A DNA stretch of 64,000 nucleotides. Origin: Vibrio sp. Isolate34 (GTDB lineage Bacteria > Pseudomonadota > Gammaproteobacteria > Enterobacterales > Vibrionaceae). The position numbers and the translations under genes are program-made. The notes beneath the pieces are model-generated. The model was not told where the DNA came from, searched no databases, and was given only the letters and a program-made list of their open reading frames with translations. Shown here in pieces: positions 43,786 through 55,351 of this stretch. The DNA is taken from assembly GCF_022397915.1 (NCBI RefSeq), contig NZ_JAKEUO010000005.1, positions 54,492 through 118,491 of the forward strand, written 5' to 3'. Each line of letters opens with the position of its first letter. Position 1 is the stretch's first letter.

Positions 43786-43804
43786 TGCAGATAAATTATC
43801 TGCA
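43786..43804. promoter_or_regulatory. 19-bp palindrome in the GAPDH / hybrid-kinase intergenic region
   Basis: TGCAGATAA-A-TTATCTGCA has perfect 9-bp arms. It lies about 195 bp upstream of the GAPDH start in a 766-bp gap (43591-44356) that has no gene. The rest of that gap is AT-rich, contains no tRNA or clear small RNA I could identify, and presumably holds both promoters. Confidence 0.5.
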
Positions 43805-44356
43805 AGTTGGCGTGATAGTAGCCATAAATCAAGATTTCAGTATTAAGAAAGACTATTGACTTTAACAATCTGTAGCACTTAATTTTCGCCAAAAAATACT
43901 CAAATCAAAATATGATATGTAATGAAAGTCATACCGATCATTCAAGGTGTGATCATTAACTCAAGTTACACGGAATTGGTAAACAATAGATGAGCTGTTC
44001 AATGGGTTTTGCTGTTCGACTTTCGAATAAGCCAAGGTTGAATGGAAAAACAGCAAGACGCAAACGATTGGATCTCACAAATTTAACCTAATTTTCGACT
44101 TTGTTAGTGTGTAGGGCGGTTATTCGCTACCTCACGGCGTTTAACCTCTTTCTCTTTTACTTGTTATGCGAGTGATAATAACTCGGTAAACCTTTCTACT
44201 TTGACCGCACTGATATTGATGCTTGTTCATTTTAAATGTCCGTTCTGGACTCGGAGTATCGTTTGTTCATATCCAATTTGATCAATAACCTCTGTTAATG
44301 TCCTATTCTTAACTTGGGCTAGGTAAATTACTTTCGGGAAGGGAGTAGTTATAAAA

Positions 44357-46981
44357 ATGATAAATATGTCAATTAGATGGCGTCTTATTTTTCTTTCCAC
44401 CGTTTCTGTATTCATTATGTTTGGATTTACAGTTAACGAAGTGCTAAAGAACGATAAGAAGATGAATCACCTTGAAACAACGCGTATTAAGGTCGAAGCG
44501 CTTCAATCTTTTAATACCATTTCAAGTAGTGCTTATCGATGGCTGGTTCTGTCTAATGACTCCCCTGAGAAAGGTCAGTTGCTATTAAAGCTGCAATCAG
44601 AATTGGATAAGCTCACTCAATATGAGGTTCGACTTCAACAGTTCGACAGTAACTGGAGCGTTGAACCGCAGTTGGTTGAGCTTAAAAGCGTGTTGATGAG
44701 GCTTGCTCAAGAGACAGAAGCCACAAACAACACACAATTGACCGAACGTGCATTCGACTTGCTGAAAGATGTATTGATGGAGTTGTCTGAATATCAGATG
44801 ATTTTAGTCGATGAAGATATCGGTCAGGCTGATGCGGTGTTCGTCCATCTCACTAACTATGTATTCTGGACTCAGAGAGAAGCGTGGTTAAGCTACAGTC
44901 TGTACCGTACTCCAGAGCTAAAAAATCAATACCTACTGAGTTATGTTGGTGCATTGGAAAGGCAACAACAGTTGTTAGATTCGTTTTTTCGATCGGGCAG
45001 TCGCTCCCCGGAAATTAGAGAACTGCTAAATGCTTTCTCCAAAGATGAACTTCAAAACAGCTTCACATCACGAATCCTCGAAGGGGACTTCTCGTCACCT
45101 GAAATCTATGAACACCTCAAAGGCTTGGAACTCAAAAAACGCGCGATTTCAAAAGCGATTGGCGCTTATACCAAGCAATTGCAGTTCGATCTAACAAAGA
45201 ACATCGCGCTACAAAAAAGACAAACCTTGGTCATGACACTGCTGATTCTGGCTGCTTCAGGTGTTTTGTTGTGGCTCGGTATCGCCACCTCTCTGCGTTT
45301 AAATCGTAACCTATCGTTAATTCTTAAAGGGGTAACAGAGTGTGCAGATAGCTATGGCAAACCCAAGGTGATTCATATTCAAGGGAACGATGAGCTTGCT
45401 GAATTTACTGAAGCTCTGAACCGTGTGATGGAGCGTAACTATCATCACAACAAAGAGTTAATAAAAGCCAAAGAGGATGCTATTTCAGCGAATAAAGCGA
45501 AAAGCGCCTTTCTTGCCAATATGTCCCATGAAATTCGTACGCCGCTCAATGGGATTATCGGCATGGCGGAGATCTTGTCTCAGAGCCAGCTAAGTGCCAA
45601 CCAACAAGAAGTGCTAGGGGATATTGAATCGTCTTCTCACTCGTTGTTAGTGCTGCTGAATGACATTCTAGACCTGTCTAAAATCGAGTCGGGCAATTTG
45701 ATGTTATCGCCACACAATGCTGATTTGCGAGAAGCTGTTTATGACTCGGTGAGTGTGATTTTATCTAAAGCGATCAGTAAAGACATCGAACTCGACATCA
45801 ACATCGACTCCCAAACCCCGCCACAATTGTTCTTTGATGAATACCGAGTTAGGCAAGTGCTGACGAACCTGTTGTCTAACGCCATCAAGTTTACGTCTAA
45901 AGGAACGATCACGACGGATATTGCGTACACGCCCATGTCTTTGGGAAGAGGGAAGCTTGAATGCAGTGTGTCGGATTCTGGGATAGGCATTGAGCCAGAG
46001 AAGTTAGAATCCATTTTTGAACCCTTCACACAAGAAGATGGCAGCATTACGCGTCAATTTGGTGGTACAGGACTGGGGCTTGCGATTTGTCGACAGCTTG
46101 TTGATTTGATGGGTGGCTATATTACCGCGCGCTCAGTGAAAGGAGAGGGCTCGACGTTCACTTTTTGTTTGTATGTCGACATTGTTGAATCTCAGGTTCA
46201 GAGCTTCGAGAACTTGAGCTCCGTGACGGTTGTCTCGAACTCTTTCAATTACCTAGATCAATTGGTGAAAGAGTGTGAACGCTTGAATGTTCGTCCTAAT
46301 GTCGTTTCATCTATTTCGGATCTCGATGACAGTCTCAAAGAGAGCGATTTCATACTGTATTGTCATACGCTGCATCATTCTATGGAGAAGGACTTAGCGG
46401 CACTAAAGGCCGTATATCCGCTTTCTCGCGTGATTGTGTGTCAGCATCACCTATTTAAAACCAACCTAATCACAGAGACAGTGCACTCGACTCATACCCT
46501 GCCATTTTTGGGTCGACGGTTCTTCAACAGCTTACAATCACTCGATGTCGGCGAAGAGCCAACACCGCAGGTGGAACCAAAGGATGAAGAGGTTCGTTCG
46601 CTGAATCGACGTATTTTGATTGTTGAAGACAATCTGATGAACCAGAAAATAGCGAGCTTCTTCCTTGAACAAGCGGGTTATGAGTATTTGATTGCCAGTA
46701 ACGGACAAGAAGCGGTCGACGTGATCACTCAAGGTGCTCAGTTTGATGCCATCTTAATGGATTGCATGATGCCTGTGATGGATGGCATCGCTGCGACTCG
46801 AGCTATTCGACAGTGGGAATGTGAACAAGAAGCCACACCACTGCCGATCATTGCCTTAACTGCCAGTGTATTAGAAGAAAACATTAAAGATTGTTTTGAA
46901 GCGGGCATGAACGCTTACTTGCCCAAGCCTTATAAATCTCATCAGTTGTACGATCTTTTCAGTAGCCTTGATATCGCCTAG
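44357..46981 (+). CDS. Orphan hybrid sensor histidine kinase
   Basis: 874 residues. TM1 at about 8-24, a roughly 260-residue helical periplasmic sensor, TM2 at about 293-315, a HAMP-like linker, HisKA with [16 protein letters not shown] (near residue 395), HATPase with [19 protein letters not shown] and [12 protein letters not shown]. Next is a receiver-like region (about 610-740) lacking the phospho-Asp, then an intact receiver [14 protein letters not shown] with [12 protein letters not shown] and LPKPYK. No cognate regulator gene is adjacent, so it probably passes phosphate to a phosphotransfer protein elsewhere. The stimulus is unknown. Its 3' end overlaps the next, convergent gene by 4 bp. 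Confidence 0.9.
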   Translation: MINMSIRWRLIFLSTVSVFIMFGFTVNEVLKNDKKMNHLETTRIKVEALQSFNTISSSAYRWLVLSNDSPEKGQLLLKLQSELDKLTQYEVRLQQFDSNWSVEPQLVELKSVLMRLAQETEATNNTQLTERAFDLLKDVLMELSEYQMILVDEDIGQADAVFVHLTNYVFWTQREAWLSYSLYRTPELKNQYLLSYVGALERQQQLLDSFFRSGSRSPEIRELLNAFSKDELQNSFTSRILEGDFSSPEIYEHLKGLELKKRAISKAIGAYTKQLQFDLTKNIALQKRQTLVMTLLILAASGVLLWLGIATSLRLNRNLSLILKGVTECADSYGKPKVIHIQGNDELAEFTEALNRVMERNYHHNKELIKAKEDAISANKAKSAFLANMSHEIRTPLNGIIGMAEILSQSQLSANQQEVLGDIESSSHSLLVLLNDILDLSKIESGNLMLSPHNADLREAVYDSVSVILSKAISKDIELDINIDSQTPPQLFFDEYRVRQVLTNLLSNAIKFTSKGTITTDIAYTPMSLGRGKLECSVSDSGIGIEPEKLESIFEPFTQEDGSITRQFGGTGLGLAICRQLVDLMGGYITARSVKGEGSTFTFCLYVDIVESQVQSFENLSSVTVVSNSFNYLDQLVKECERLNVRPNVVSSISDLDDSLKESDFILYCHTLHHSMEKDLAALKAVYPLSRVIVCQHHLFKTNLITETVHSTHTLPFLGRRFFNSLQSLDVGEEPTPQVEPKDEEVRSLNRRILIVEDNLMNQKIASFFLEQAGYEYLIASNGQEAVDVITQGAQFDAILMDCMMPVMDGIAATRAIRQWECEQEATPLPIIALTASVLEENIKDCFEAGMNAYLPKPYKSHQLYDLFSSLDIA

Positions 46982-47214
46982 CGGACTTCTAAGCCAAGGT
47001 TGTACTGTGCAAGACAGCGACCTACATAGCTGATTTTCAATAATGCAGCGACTAAGATTGTGCTGATGTGAGCGACGATTTGAATCGGCAGTGAGAAGTG
47101 GTCGGCCATAGGATAAGCAACAATAATACTGAGTAGCATAAGTAACGCGGTGATCGCTAAACTGAAGTTCGATACAGAAAGTAGAGTTTGAAAGCGTTGA
47201 GTCATAGTTTTCAT
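46978..47214 (-). CDS. Small two-TM membrane protein, unknown function
   Basis: 78 residues with hydrophobic segments at about 14-35 and 43-62, and a C-terminal polar end. Convergent with the hybrid kinase and overlapping its stop by 4 bp. No family recognised; reading-frame length, hydrophobic pattern and position make a real gene likely but not certain. Confidence 0.6.
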   Translation of the reverse strand: MKTMTQRFQTLLSVSNFSLAITALLMLLSIIVAYPMADHFSLPIQIVAHISTILVAALLKISYVGRCLAQYNLGLEVR

Positions 47215-47384
47215 ATTGAATTCTTAATTGCTATTAGTTTCTTTTGATACTTAGTAACGCAAATAGTGTTCCAGTTTTATTCTTTATTAAATATCAATAT
47301 CTTAATAAAAAACCAAATGCCAAAAGAGTTAAAAAGACATAATTAATAACCGTGTCTTTTTGACTTTACTGTGTCTGTGTGTAA

Positions 47385-48011
47385 TCACCAATTTCTGAAG
47401 CCGCAAGTGTCGATGTGGAATCGAACGCCGGCGTACAGGCCCAACCCTACGTTATTTTTCTGCCCGTATTCAACGTGAATTTTTTTGAGTTTAACGTGCA
47501 AATCTGCTCGAGAAATACCGTTGGCTGGGACAAGGTCTAAGGCGCAGAACTCTAAGTGCTTACTTTGCAGAGCACCGCCAGCTTGTTGATTGTAGAGTTT
47601 TGAACGTTCACCAGAAACAGGAATAACCACACCGATTTCAGGTTCGATGTATTGTTGAATGTACTTCAAGGTGTTGATCATGTTGGGCACATGTTTTTTG
47701 TTGGGGAGGGTAAACAAGGTGGTGTTACTCATTGCCCAGTCTGTCCCTTGCAACAACACCAGATGTAAAGGCATGCTTTGTGTGATTCCCGCATCTTTGA
47801 GTTGTTGCCCGATCTCTCTTACTTGGTCTTCTGCGTGGTTAAGCAACATCCAACCACGAAATGCCGAGCGAGTCGGAACCTTGTAGCCATGAACGTCCAC
47901 CACGAGGTCATCGTAGGTGATTTCAGTCTCTTCGGTATACAGCCTTTCAAATTCTTCAGGATAAGGTTGAGTCGTTGATAGCGCTAAGGTAATAAGGATG
48001 CTTGAGTACAT
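47385..48011 (-). CDS. Peptidase M15-like (DD-carboxypeptidase / YcbK-type) protein
   Basis: 208 residues. A short N-terminal hydrophobic stretch (MYSSILITLALS) suggests export. The M15A zinc site is recognisable: SGERSKLYNQQAGGALQSKHLEFCALDLVP supplies His and Asp ligands and RFHIDTCG the second His. M15 enzymes cut D-amino-acid peptide bonds in peptidoglycan. The family insert is longer than in YcbK (182 residues). Preceded by the minus-strand tmaR gene. Whether activity is retained needs a close alignment. Confidence 0.72.
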   Translation of the reverse strand: MYSSILITLALSTTQPYPEEFERLYTEETEITYDDLVVDVHGYKVPTRSAFRGWMLLNHAEDQVREIGQQLKDAGITQSMPLHLVLLQGTDWAMSNTTLFTLPNKKHVPNMINTLKYIQQYIEPEIGVVIPVSGERSKLYNQQAGGALQSKHLEFCALDLVPANGISRADLHVKLKKIHVEYGQKNNVGLGLYAGVRFHIDTCGFRNW

Positions 48012-48106
48012 AAGGTGACTCCATTACTTACGTTGGCTTTGCTAGTGATATTTGAATCAGTAAACGCGTAAGCTTAAGTATAGACACTGGAATTTATGTA
48101 CAAAAA

Positions 48107-48128
48107 AACCCACTACAAAGAGTGGGTT
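48107..48128 (-). terminator. Intrinsic terminator of tmaR
   Basis: AACCCACT/AGTGGGTT stem with a 6-nt loop, followed on the minus strand by seven T residues. Confidence 0.85.
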
Positions 48129-48163
48129 ACTAACATTATTACAAGTTAATCAACGAGGTGAGA

Positions 48164-48478
48164 TTATTTCTTACCTTGGATTTGCTTGTCTTCTTCTGTT
48201 AGTTCACGAATGCGGCGGCTGATGTCGCGACGAGCTTTAGAAATCTCTGCACTCTTGATGATGTGATCATCAACGCGGTCTTCGTAGTCTGCTTTCATGT
48301 TTTTGATAATGCCTAGGATCTCATCGTGAGTCATCTCTGGCTTGATGTAATCAAGTAGGTTATCAAGAAGGTCGACACGCTTGCGGTTGTCACGAACTTT
48401 CTTTTCGTTGTCTAAAAGTTCACGCTTAAGTTTGTTCTTACGTCGTGCTTGGTTAACAATTTCAAATACGCTGCTCAT
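48164..48478 (-). CDS. tmaR: Pole-localizer protein TmaR (YeeX, DUF496)
   Basis: 104 residues, matching E. coli YeeX closely in [37 protein letters not shown] and [18 protein letters not shown]. It is a coiled-coil protein. In E. coli it gathers PTS Enzyme I at a cell pole and so tunes sugar uptake. Cytosolic, single gene with its own terminator. Confidence 0.93.
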   Translation of the reverse strand: MSSVFEIVNQARRKNKLKRELLDNEKKVRDNRKRVDLLDNLLDYIKPEMTHDEILGIIKNMKADYEDRVDDHIIKSAEISKARRDISRRIRELTEEDKQIQGKK

Positions 48479-48673
48479 AGATTCCTTTTCCTATTCGTCA
48501 AATACGTTGCCTGGTTCTGATTAAAGCACATCAATTGATGATGTAACAGTCTTTAGATCAAAGCAAAAGTAAGGTTGTTTAATTATTCGTCACTCTCGCT
48601 GATGTGTGATTGTTTTTATCTCACCGATCAAGTTAGTATCCCATGTAGATACTGCATTGATACGAAATGTGAA

Positions 48674-48874
48674 ATGAATCAACAACAATTAGAAACCGAA
48701 GAATTGGACGACAACGTCACTGAATCTTCAGCAGAACAAAACAAGCTTCGTGATGCGTATGTGCAAGAGCGTACTTATTTGGAAGTCGTGGAAATAGAGC
48801 TAAACCGTTCTAAGATCATAATGATTGATGAACAAGGCAGAAAGAAACGAGTACCGATTTTGTCTGAGCACTAG
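48674..48874 (+). CDS. Small acidic hypothetical protein
   Basis: 66 residues from ATG 48674 (MNQQQLETEELDDN). The frame extends upstream to 48575, but that part is Cys-rich and of unlike composition, so the later start is preferred. The product is acidic at its N-terminus and ends in a basic RKKRVP. No domain recognised. It stands 63 bp before yceH on the same strand. Confidence 0.5.
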   Translation: MNQQQLETEELDDNVTESSAEQNKLRDAYVQERTYLEVVEIELNRSKIIMIDEQGRKKRVPILSEH

Positions 48875-48937
48875 TCCTGAGAGGCTGCATTGTTAGGTGT
48901 TGAGATGGAATTATCAAAATAATAAAAAGGAAAAACG

Positions 48938-49594
48938 ATGAACACAGTACTTTCCCCAATTGAAGCGAGAATTATTGGTTGCTTGATCGAGAAAGAAGTC
49001 ACTACTCCCGATCACTACCCATTAACACTAAATAGCTTAACAACGGCTTGTAATCAAAAGAGTAACCGTGAGCCTGTTCTTTCACTGTCTGAATCAGACG
49101 TTTTAGATGCGGTTGATGGTTTGATTTCGCGTCGCATGGTCAGCGACGAAAGCAGTTTCAATAGCCGCGTAAACAAATATCAACATCGTTTCTGCAACAC
49201 GGAATTTGGTGATCTTCAATTTACTGAGCAAGAACGCGCAATCATCTGTTGTATGTTGCTGCGTGGTGCGCAAACTCCAGGTGAACTTCGTACTCGAACT
49301 GGCCGCCTAGCGAATTTCAGCGATGTAAAAGAGGTGGAAGCGACACTTGAGAAGCTAGCTGCAAGAGAAGCGGGCGCATTAGTCGTGAAGCTACCTCGTG
49401 AAGCGGGCAAGCGTGAATCACGTTATCAACATCTGTTGAGCGGTGAAGTGGATGTTGAAGCGTTTGCGACGGCATCGGTAAGCGCGGCAGCACCTTCTGC
49501 ATCGAATGAAAAGTTTGAAGAATTAGAGTCAGAGGTCGCAAGCCTACGAGCAGAAGTGGCAGAGCTTAAGGCTCTGGTTGAATCGCTGCTTTAG
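48938..49594 (+). CDS. yceH: YceH family protein (DUF480)
   Basis: 218 residues: two winged-helix domains ([25 protein letters not shown] and [23 protein letters not shown]) followed by a C-terminal coiled coil ([22 protein letters not shown]). It matches the DUF480/YceH family of conserved gamma-proteobacterial proteins. DNA-binding is possible, function unknown. AAAAGGAAAAACG precedes the ATG. The stop codon is directly followed by the next start. Confidence 0.9.
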   Translation: MNTVLSPIEARIIGCLIEKEVTTPDHYPLTLNSLTTACNQKSNREPVLSLSESDVLDAVDGLISRRMVSDESSFNSRVNKYQHRFCNTEFGDLQFTEQERAIICCMLLRGAQTPGELRTRTGRLANFSDVKEVEATLEKLAAREAGALVVKLPREAGKRESRYQHLLSGEVDVEAFATASVSAAAPSASNEKFEELESEVASLRAEVAELKALVESLL

Positions 49595-49909
49595 ATGTCT
49601 GAATCTGATAAAAATGCGGATTGGGTCGTGTACTTGATCCGCAATCGTCACAATGCTCTTTATTGTGGAGTGACGAATAATTTAGATCGCCGTTTTGAAC
49701 AGCATCAGACAGGTAAAGGCGCAAAAGCCTTAAAAGGGAAAGGCCCGCTTAAGTTGGTTTGGAGTTTCGATGTTAGGTCAAAAAGTGAGGCATTGAAAAC
49801 AGAATACGCGATCAAACAATTACCCAAATCTCGTAAAGAAAAACTGGTATCACTCAAACTAATCATTGAGTGGCAAGAAGACCAAATTCAATATATCGAA
49901 GTCTCATAA
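49595..49909 (+). CDS. GIY-YIG domain protein, YhbQ-like (UPF0213)
   Basis: 104 residues. The GIY-YIG nuclease fold is seen as VVYLIRNRHNALYCGVTNNLDRRFEQHQTGKGAK, with the Tyr, Arg and Lys of the family and a Glu in KTEYAIKQL. Such single-domain proteins are structure-selective DNA nucleases or DNA-damage factors. Start directly abuts the yceH stop; translational coupling is likely. Confidence 0.88.
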   Translation: MSESDKNADWVVYLIRNRHNALYCGVTNNLDRRFEQHQTGKGAKALKGKGPLKLVWSFDVRSKSEALKTEYAIKQLPKSRKEKLVSLKLIIEWQEDQIQYIEVS

Positions 49910-49928
49910 TTCATAGCTAAAATATTCC

Positions 49929-49949
49929 TTATTGACTAAATCTTAATAA
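49929..49949. promoter_or_regulatory. Candidate LuxR/HapR-family site upstream of luxPQ
   Basis: TTATTGA-N7-TTAATAA, 21 bp, with the left half-site perfect and the right half one mismatch from TCAATAA. Size and spacing are those of the LuxR/HapR consensus. It lies about 270 bp upstream of luxP. An ATGAGC/GCTCAT hairpin at 50183-50201 sits just before the luxP ribosome-binding region. The rest of 49950-50182 is AT-rich with an inverted repeat TTAGAA/TTCTAA near 50090. Confidence 0.5.
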
Positions 49950-50205
49950 TATTTGGTTTCATATGTATTGTAGTTAACTTTTTGAATTTAAATGATAATT
50001 CACTTTTGTTTAATCGATCTAATTTCACTATCTAACAAGCTAATCCTAATCTCAATTCCAAATTAACATTTTGCTCATTTAGAATGTCGTTCTAATTAGT
50101 GCTAGACGCTATCATTTCTAATCGTTGTCCTACATAATATCGTTCAGCCATACAAAGATATGGTGTCATGCTAGGTTAAAAAATGAGCCAAAGTAGCTCA
50201 TATAA

Positions 50206-51311
<1,106 letters not shown>

Positions 51312-51312
<1 letters not shown>

Positions 51313-53876
51313 TGAAGAAAAGCTACGCCAGTACACCAAGGAACACCTTAGCCAAACTCATTACGCGCATCATTATTTTTGTGATAGGCGTGATGGCACT
51401 CGGCGTGCTTATTCACAATTATGAAACCAGCAGCAGCATCGTAAAACAAGAGACCAATCGAACCGTACAGCAGACCTCTAGTCTGATTCAAAACATGTTT
51501 GATTACCGCTTGTCGGTGCTGCAAATCCATCAAGACAGTAGCTCACACAGTGAAACGCTAAAAGAGTATTTTGAAACAGGTAATGAAGAGGCTCTGAGCT
51601 ACTTTTTCTTTGGTGTTGACCAACGTGAACCGAACCATGCGCCGGATTTACGTTTTGTTTCTACTCATGATGGTTTGGCGTGGGAAGATGGCAACGGTCA
51701 GTTTTATGGCTTGGATACGTCCAGCTTAAAACATATATCAGATGAGGTGTCGTTCAGCAGCAACTGGCATTTCATTAAACTCATGACAGATATCGGCAAA
51801 CGCCATTTATTGGCTCGTCGAACCCCGATTGTTGATAATAATACCGGGGAGGTGCTTGGTCAGCTCTATATTGCGATTGTGCTAGATAATAACTTCTCTC
51901 TTGCTGAATCTATCCAGCAGGGCAGCAATTGCGAAAATATCGTGATTGAAGCGCATGGCACTCCTGTTACATCGACATTCAGTGGCGATGAAAGCTACAC
52001 CATAGCCGATATCCTCAATTATCAAATTTACGAGCAGTTGCCTCGTCATTTCGTCACTATTGCAACCATCAAGATCAATGCAGTTGAAACCCCTCTCATC
52101 ATCCGTGCGGTGCAGAAGAACACAAACTTCATCGCGCTAGAAGAGAACTACGAGCGTGCAATCATTGTTGTGATTGTGGTGATCGTATTCATGTCTTTCT
52201 TTGCGCGCGCTTGGATTCAGCGAAGGGTGGCGGCGGAGCTCGACAAATTGATGGACTTCACTCGTTCTGCCAGTGATAGCGAAGAGTACAATAAGTTCGA
52301 TGGCTCTAATATCTTCGAATTTCATCATATCGGTTGTACGCTTGAAGACACATTTGAACGCTTGTCTGAGCAGAATCAAAAGTTCCAAGATCTATTCAAT
52401 TTTGCTCACTCGCCGATTTTGGTTTGGTCTGAAAAAGGCGATTTGATTCAGATGAACCCTGCGGCTCGTATGGCGCTGTTCGATGAAGATGACAATTATG
52501 GCGCTATGGCTCAAGAGTTTGAGTATCGTATGTTGCCGAACATTCAAATGGTGGTTCAAGGAGCAAAGCTAACGGGTATTAACGTGCCTATTGGTGAAAA
52601 GGTATTTCGTTGGAATATGTCGGCCATTCGTGTTGAGCACGGCATCACAGGTGTGGTGGTACAAGGGCAAGACATCACTAAGCTGATTGAAGCTGAGAGA
52701 CAAGCCGATCGAGCAAGAGAAGAAGCTGAGCACCTTGCTAATGTGCGTGCTGATTTCTTAGCGAAGATGAGCCACGAGATTCGAACACCACTGAACGGTA
52801 TTTTGGGTGTGTCTCAATTGCTTAAACGCTCGATACACAGTGAAGATAATCGAGAACAAGTCGATGTACTTTGTAATAGTGCGGAACATCTACTGGCTGT
52901 ACTTAACGATATTTTGGACTTCTCAAAGATCGAGCAGGGGCAGTTCAATATCCAAAAGAAAGATTTCCGCTTGGGGGAGTTGGTCAACACCTTAGACAGC
53001 ATCTATCGCCCATTGTGTGAAGACAAGTCGGTCACGTTTACCATAGTGAATCACTTGGTTGACGGCATCGAAATCAACACCGACCAAGTACGTCTAAATC
53101 AGATCATGTTTAACCTGCTGAGTAACGCGCTTAAGTTTACTCATCAAGGGGACATTTCGGTCAGCTTTGAGCTCGAAAGCATCTTTAATTCCGATCAAGC
53201 CAGTTTGATTGTGCGGGTGAAAGACACGGGTATTGGTATCGATGAAAGCAAGATAGACGCAGTGTTTGAACCCTTTGTTCAAGCAGAAGAGGCCACGACT
53301 CGTGAATATGGCGGTACTGGCTTGGGGTTAACGATTGTAAAAAACCTTGTTGATATGCTGGAAGGGGACATTCAAGTTCGCAGTCATATCGGTCAAGGTT
53401 CGGAGTTCATCATTGAAATTCCAGTGGAAATACACTCTAAACCATTAATCGATGCGAAGCCGCAATCTGATATCGAACCTGAAGCATTGTTTAGTCGATC
53501 TTTGAAGGTTCTGCTGGTGGAAGATAACCACACCAATGCCTTTATTGCGCAGGCTTTCTGTAAAAAGTACGGGATGGTGGTCACTTGGGCAAAAGATGGC
53601 TTAGAGGCGATCGAGATGGCGAAAATCACGACCTATGACCTTATTTTGATGGATAACCAACTTCCTAACCTCGGTGGTGTTGAAACCACACAACAACTGA
53701 GAGAGGAAATTGGTGTCGTCGCTCCTATTTACGCGTGTACCGCCGATGCTCAAGAAACGACACGAGACAGCTTCATGGCTGCTGGGGCGAATTACGTTAT
53801 AGTAAAACCCATTAAAGAAGAGTCACTACACCAAGCCTTTGTGCACTTCAAAAACTCATATTGGAGTGAGGCTTAG
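51312..53876 (+). CDS. luxQ: AI-2 sensor hybrid kinase/phosphatase LuxQ
   Basis: 854 residues. TM1 at about 16-36, a periplasmic tandem-PAS LuxP-binding domain, TM2 at about 280-300, a cytosolic PAS (FNFAHSPILVWSEKGDLIQ), HisKA with [16 protein letters not shown], HATPase with DTGIGID and GGTGLGLTIVKN, and a receiver with LLVEDNHTNA, LILMDNQLPNLGG and VIVKPIK. At low AI-2 it drives phosphate through LuxU to LuxO, which turns on qrr genes such as the two in this window; with AI-2 it works as a phosphatase. luxPQ operon. Confidence 0.96.
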
Positions 53877-53901
53877 CTAAACAGTTGCATGCTGAAGCAC
53901 T

Positions 53902-53965
53902 GGTTTACTGGAGCTAAGGCTTACTGAAACTACGGTTTACTGAAGTCGTGCTTTACTGAGGTAGT
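53902..53965. repeat. 16-bp imperfect tandem repeat, four copies
   Basis: Consecutive units GGTTTACTGGAGCTAA, GGCTTACTGAAACTAC, GGTTTACTGAAGTCGT, GCTTTACTGAGGTAGT with period 16, in the gap between the convergent luxQ and PilZ genes. The 15 bp before may be a decayed fifth copy. No coding or stem-loop explanation seen. Confidence 0.75.
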
Positions 53966-53988
53966 GGCTCTAAGCAGAAATTTAGAAC

Positions 53989-54648
53989 CTAAATAGAGCC
54001 AGCTACAAAAGCTTGCTCTAAAAGCAGAGTTTTTAGCTCATCACTCATATCTAAGTGCTCGGGGAATTGGATGCCTAATAGCCAACCCTGCCCCTGTCTT
54101 TTCTTACTCACTACTTTGTAAACCAGGTCATCATCTAAGTGCTCGTTTAAGAGTGAATTGACCTTTATTTTCCAGCCCACGTCGATATCTGATTGCTGCG
54201 TAAGATAAATCCCGCAACCTGATACTGAAAAATCAACCAGAGTGGCATCTAATGACAAGGTATCAAAGGTCACTTCACAGTTGAGGCGTACCTTGTATCT
54301 TTCGTGTTCACGGATTGGCTTAGTGGCGAAGTTTGAAGGTGGACGCAGGAAGATAAGATGCGCGGGTGAGGTGATATGAGCCAATACATTGGTCTTAAAT
54401 GCGACGATGTGACCAAGCTCAGTATCGGTTATAGCGCGAACAATAATATCGACGTTGTTGAGCTTTCTGAGTGTCAGTGCTTCGGTCGCTTTTTGTGATA
54501 GCTCAAGGATAAGGTACTGATCTTGTTTGTGTCCGATATAGAGCGTACTGATCTGGATTGAATCGTCTGGGCCAAATTCCAATACACCTGCTGTTTTTGT
54601 ACCTGGTTTTAGGTATCTGAACAGTTCTAAGTTTTTATCTTTATGCAT
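53989..54648 (-). CDS. PilZ-domain c-di-GMP-binding protein
   Basis: 219 residues with a YcgR-like N-terminal domain (about 5-105) and a C-terminal PilZ domain (about 110-215). The c-di-GMP-binding motifs are complete: REHER (RxxxR) and DFSVSG (DxSxxG). It should change activity or partner binding on taking up c-di-GMP. Cytosolic. Neighbour of luxPQ, convergent with luxQ. Confidence 0.9.
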   Translation of the reverse strand: MHKDKNLELFRYLKPGTKTAGVLEFGPDDSIQISTLYIGHKQDQYLILELSQKATEALTLRKLNNVDIIVRAITDTELGHIVAFKTNVLAHITSPAHLIFLRPPSNFATKPIREHERYKVRLNCEVTFDTLSLDATLVDFSVSGCGIYLTQQSDIDVGWKIKVNSLLNEHLDDDLVYKVVSKKRQGQGWLLGIQFPEHLDMSDELKTLLLEQAFVAGSI

Positions 54649-54842
54649 ATTCGTTACTGAACAATGTTAACCATCTGATAAAACAATATAACGTCCTGAT
54701 AAAACTATGTCATTAGTTTCATTGAAGTAATTATACTAGCAAGGCTAAAAAATGAATCGCTTAGCCAACTAAACAACGGCTTACTCTTATCGAAAAACAA
54801 GATACACTGCTGTACGTTACTTACTTGACGGAGAAATAGTAA

Positions 54843-55193
54843 ATGGAACTGGAAACCCTATTAAGCACGTTAGCTGAAACCCCGGAAAGCGTGCAATTTG
54901 AAGATACAATGCAAGTGATAGAAGCACACTATGATTTTTCAGAGTCTGAATTTCGCAACGGTGATGTTGTGAATGCGGCTGGTCAGAATAACGGTTCGTG
55001 TAAGATTTTTGCTTTTGGTTTAGAGCAAGGCCTTTCAGCGGAGCAGACATTGGCTTGCTTTGGCCAATATTACCGCAATGACGTATTAGGTTTCCCTGAG
55101 AATACCGACCATCAAAATATTCGTAACTTCATGACTCACGGTTGGAGTGGCGTAGAGTTTCCTCAGCCTGCATTGGTTTTAAAGGCTAAGTAA
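54843..55193 (+). CDS. HopJ-family type III effector-like protein
   Basis: 116 residues. Follows the HopJ family pattern: LLSTLAETPESVQFEDTMQVIEAHYDF, NAAGQNNGSCKIFAFG, CFGQYYRNDVLGFPENTDHQNIRNFMTHGWSGV. Despite the name, the family is widespread in bacteria without type III secretion and its function is unknown. AGGA... weak ribosome site. The stop lies inside the first unit of a tandem repeat. Confidence 0.88.
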   Translation: MELETLLSTLAETPESVQFEDTMQVIEAHYDFSESEFRNGDVVNAAGQNNGSCKIFAFGLEQGLSAEQTLACFGQYYRNDVLGFPENTDHQNIRNFMTHGWSGVEFPQPALVLKAK

Positions 55194-55262
55194 ATTGTTA
55201 TTAAAGATTAAGTAAATAGGTTTCGAAAGCTTAATAAATTGGTTTAAAGACGAAGTAAACAC
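55175..55262. repeat. 22-bp imperfect tandem repeat, four copies
   Basis: Units resembling TTTAAAGNCTAAGTAAATTG begin near 55176, 55198, 55220 and 55242. The first covers the end of the HopJ gene, where its AAGTAAATTG provides the TAA stop; the others lie in the intergenic region. Confidence 0.6.
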
Positions 55263-55351
55263 TCACTAAGCAAGAAGTATTTTGAAGCGAGAAATTCATA
55301 TCTCGCTTCTTTAACTGCACGAGAATAGCTGTACAAGAACAGGCATGCGAA

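Noticed and set aside
43803..43823. Possible sigma-54 promoter after the GAPDH-upstream palindrome
   Set aside because: GG and GC are 12 bp apart, but TTGGCGTG and TAGCC deviate at several conserved positions and no gene is positioned to use it.
53902..53965. CRISPR-like array or att site
   Set aside because: The 16-bp units are contiguous with no spacers, and no cas or integrase gene is in the window.
54843..55193. Type III secretion effector
   Set aside because: The HopJ family name is historical; no secretion or chaperone genes are nearby, so no effector role is claimed.
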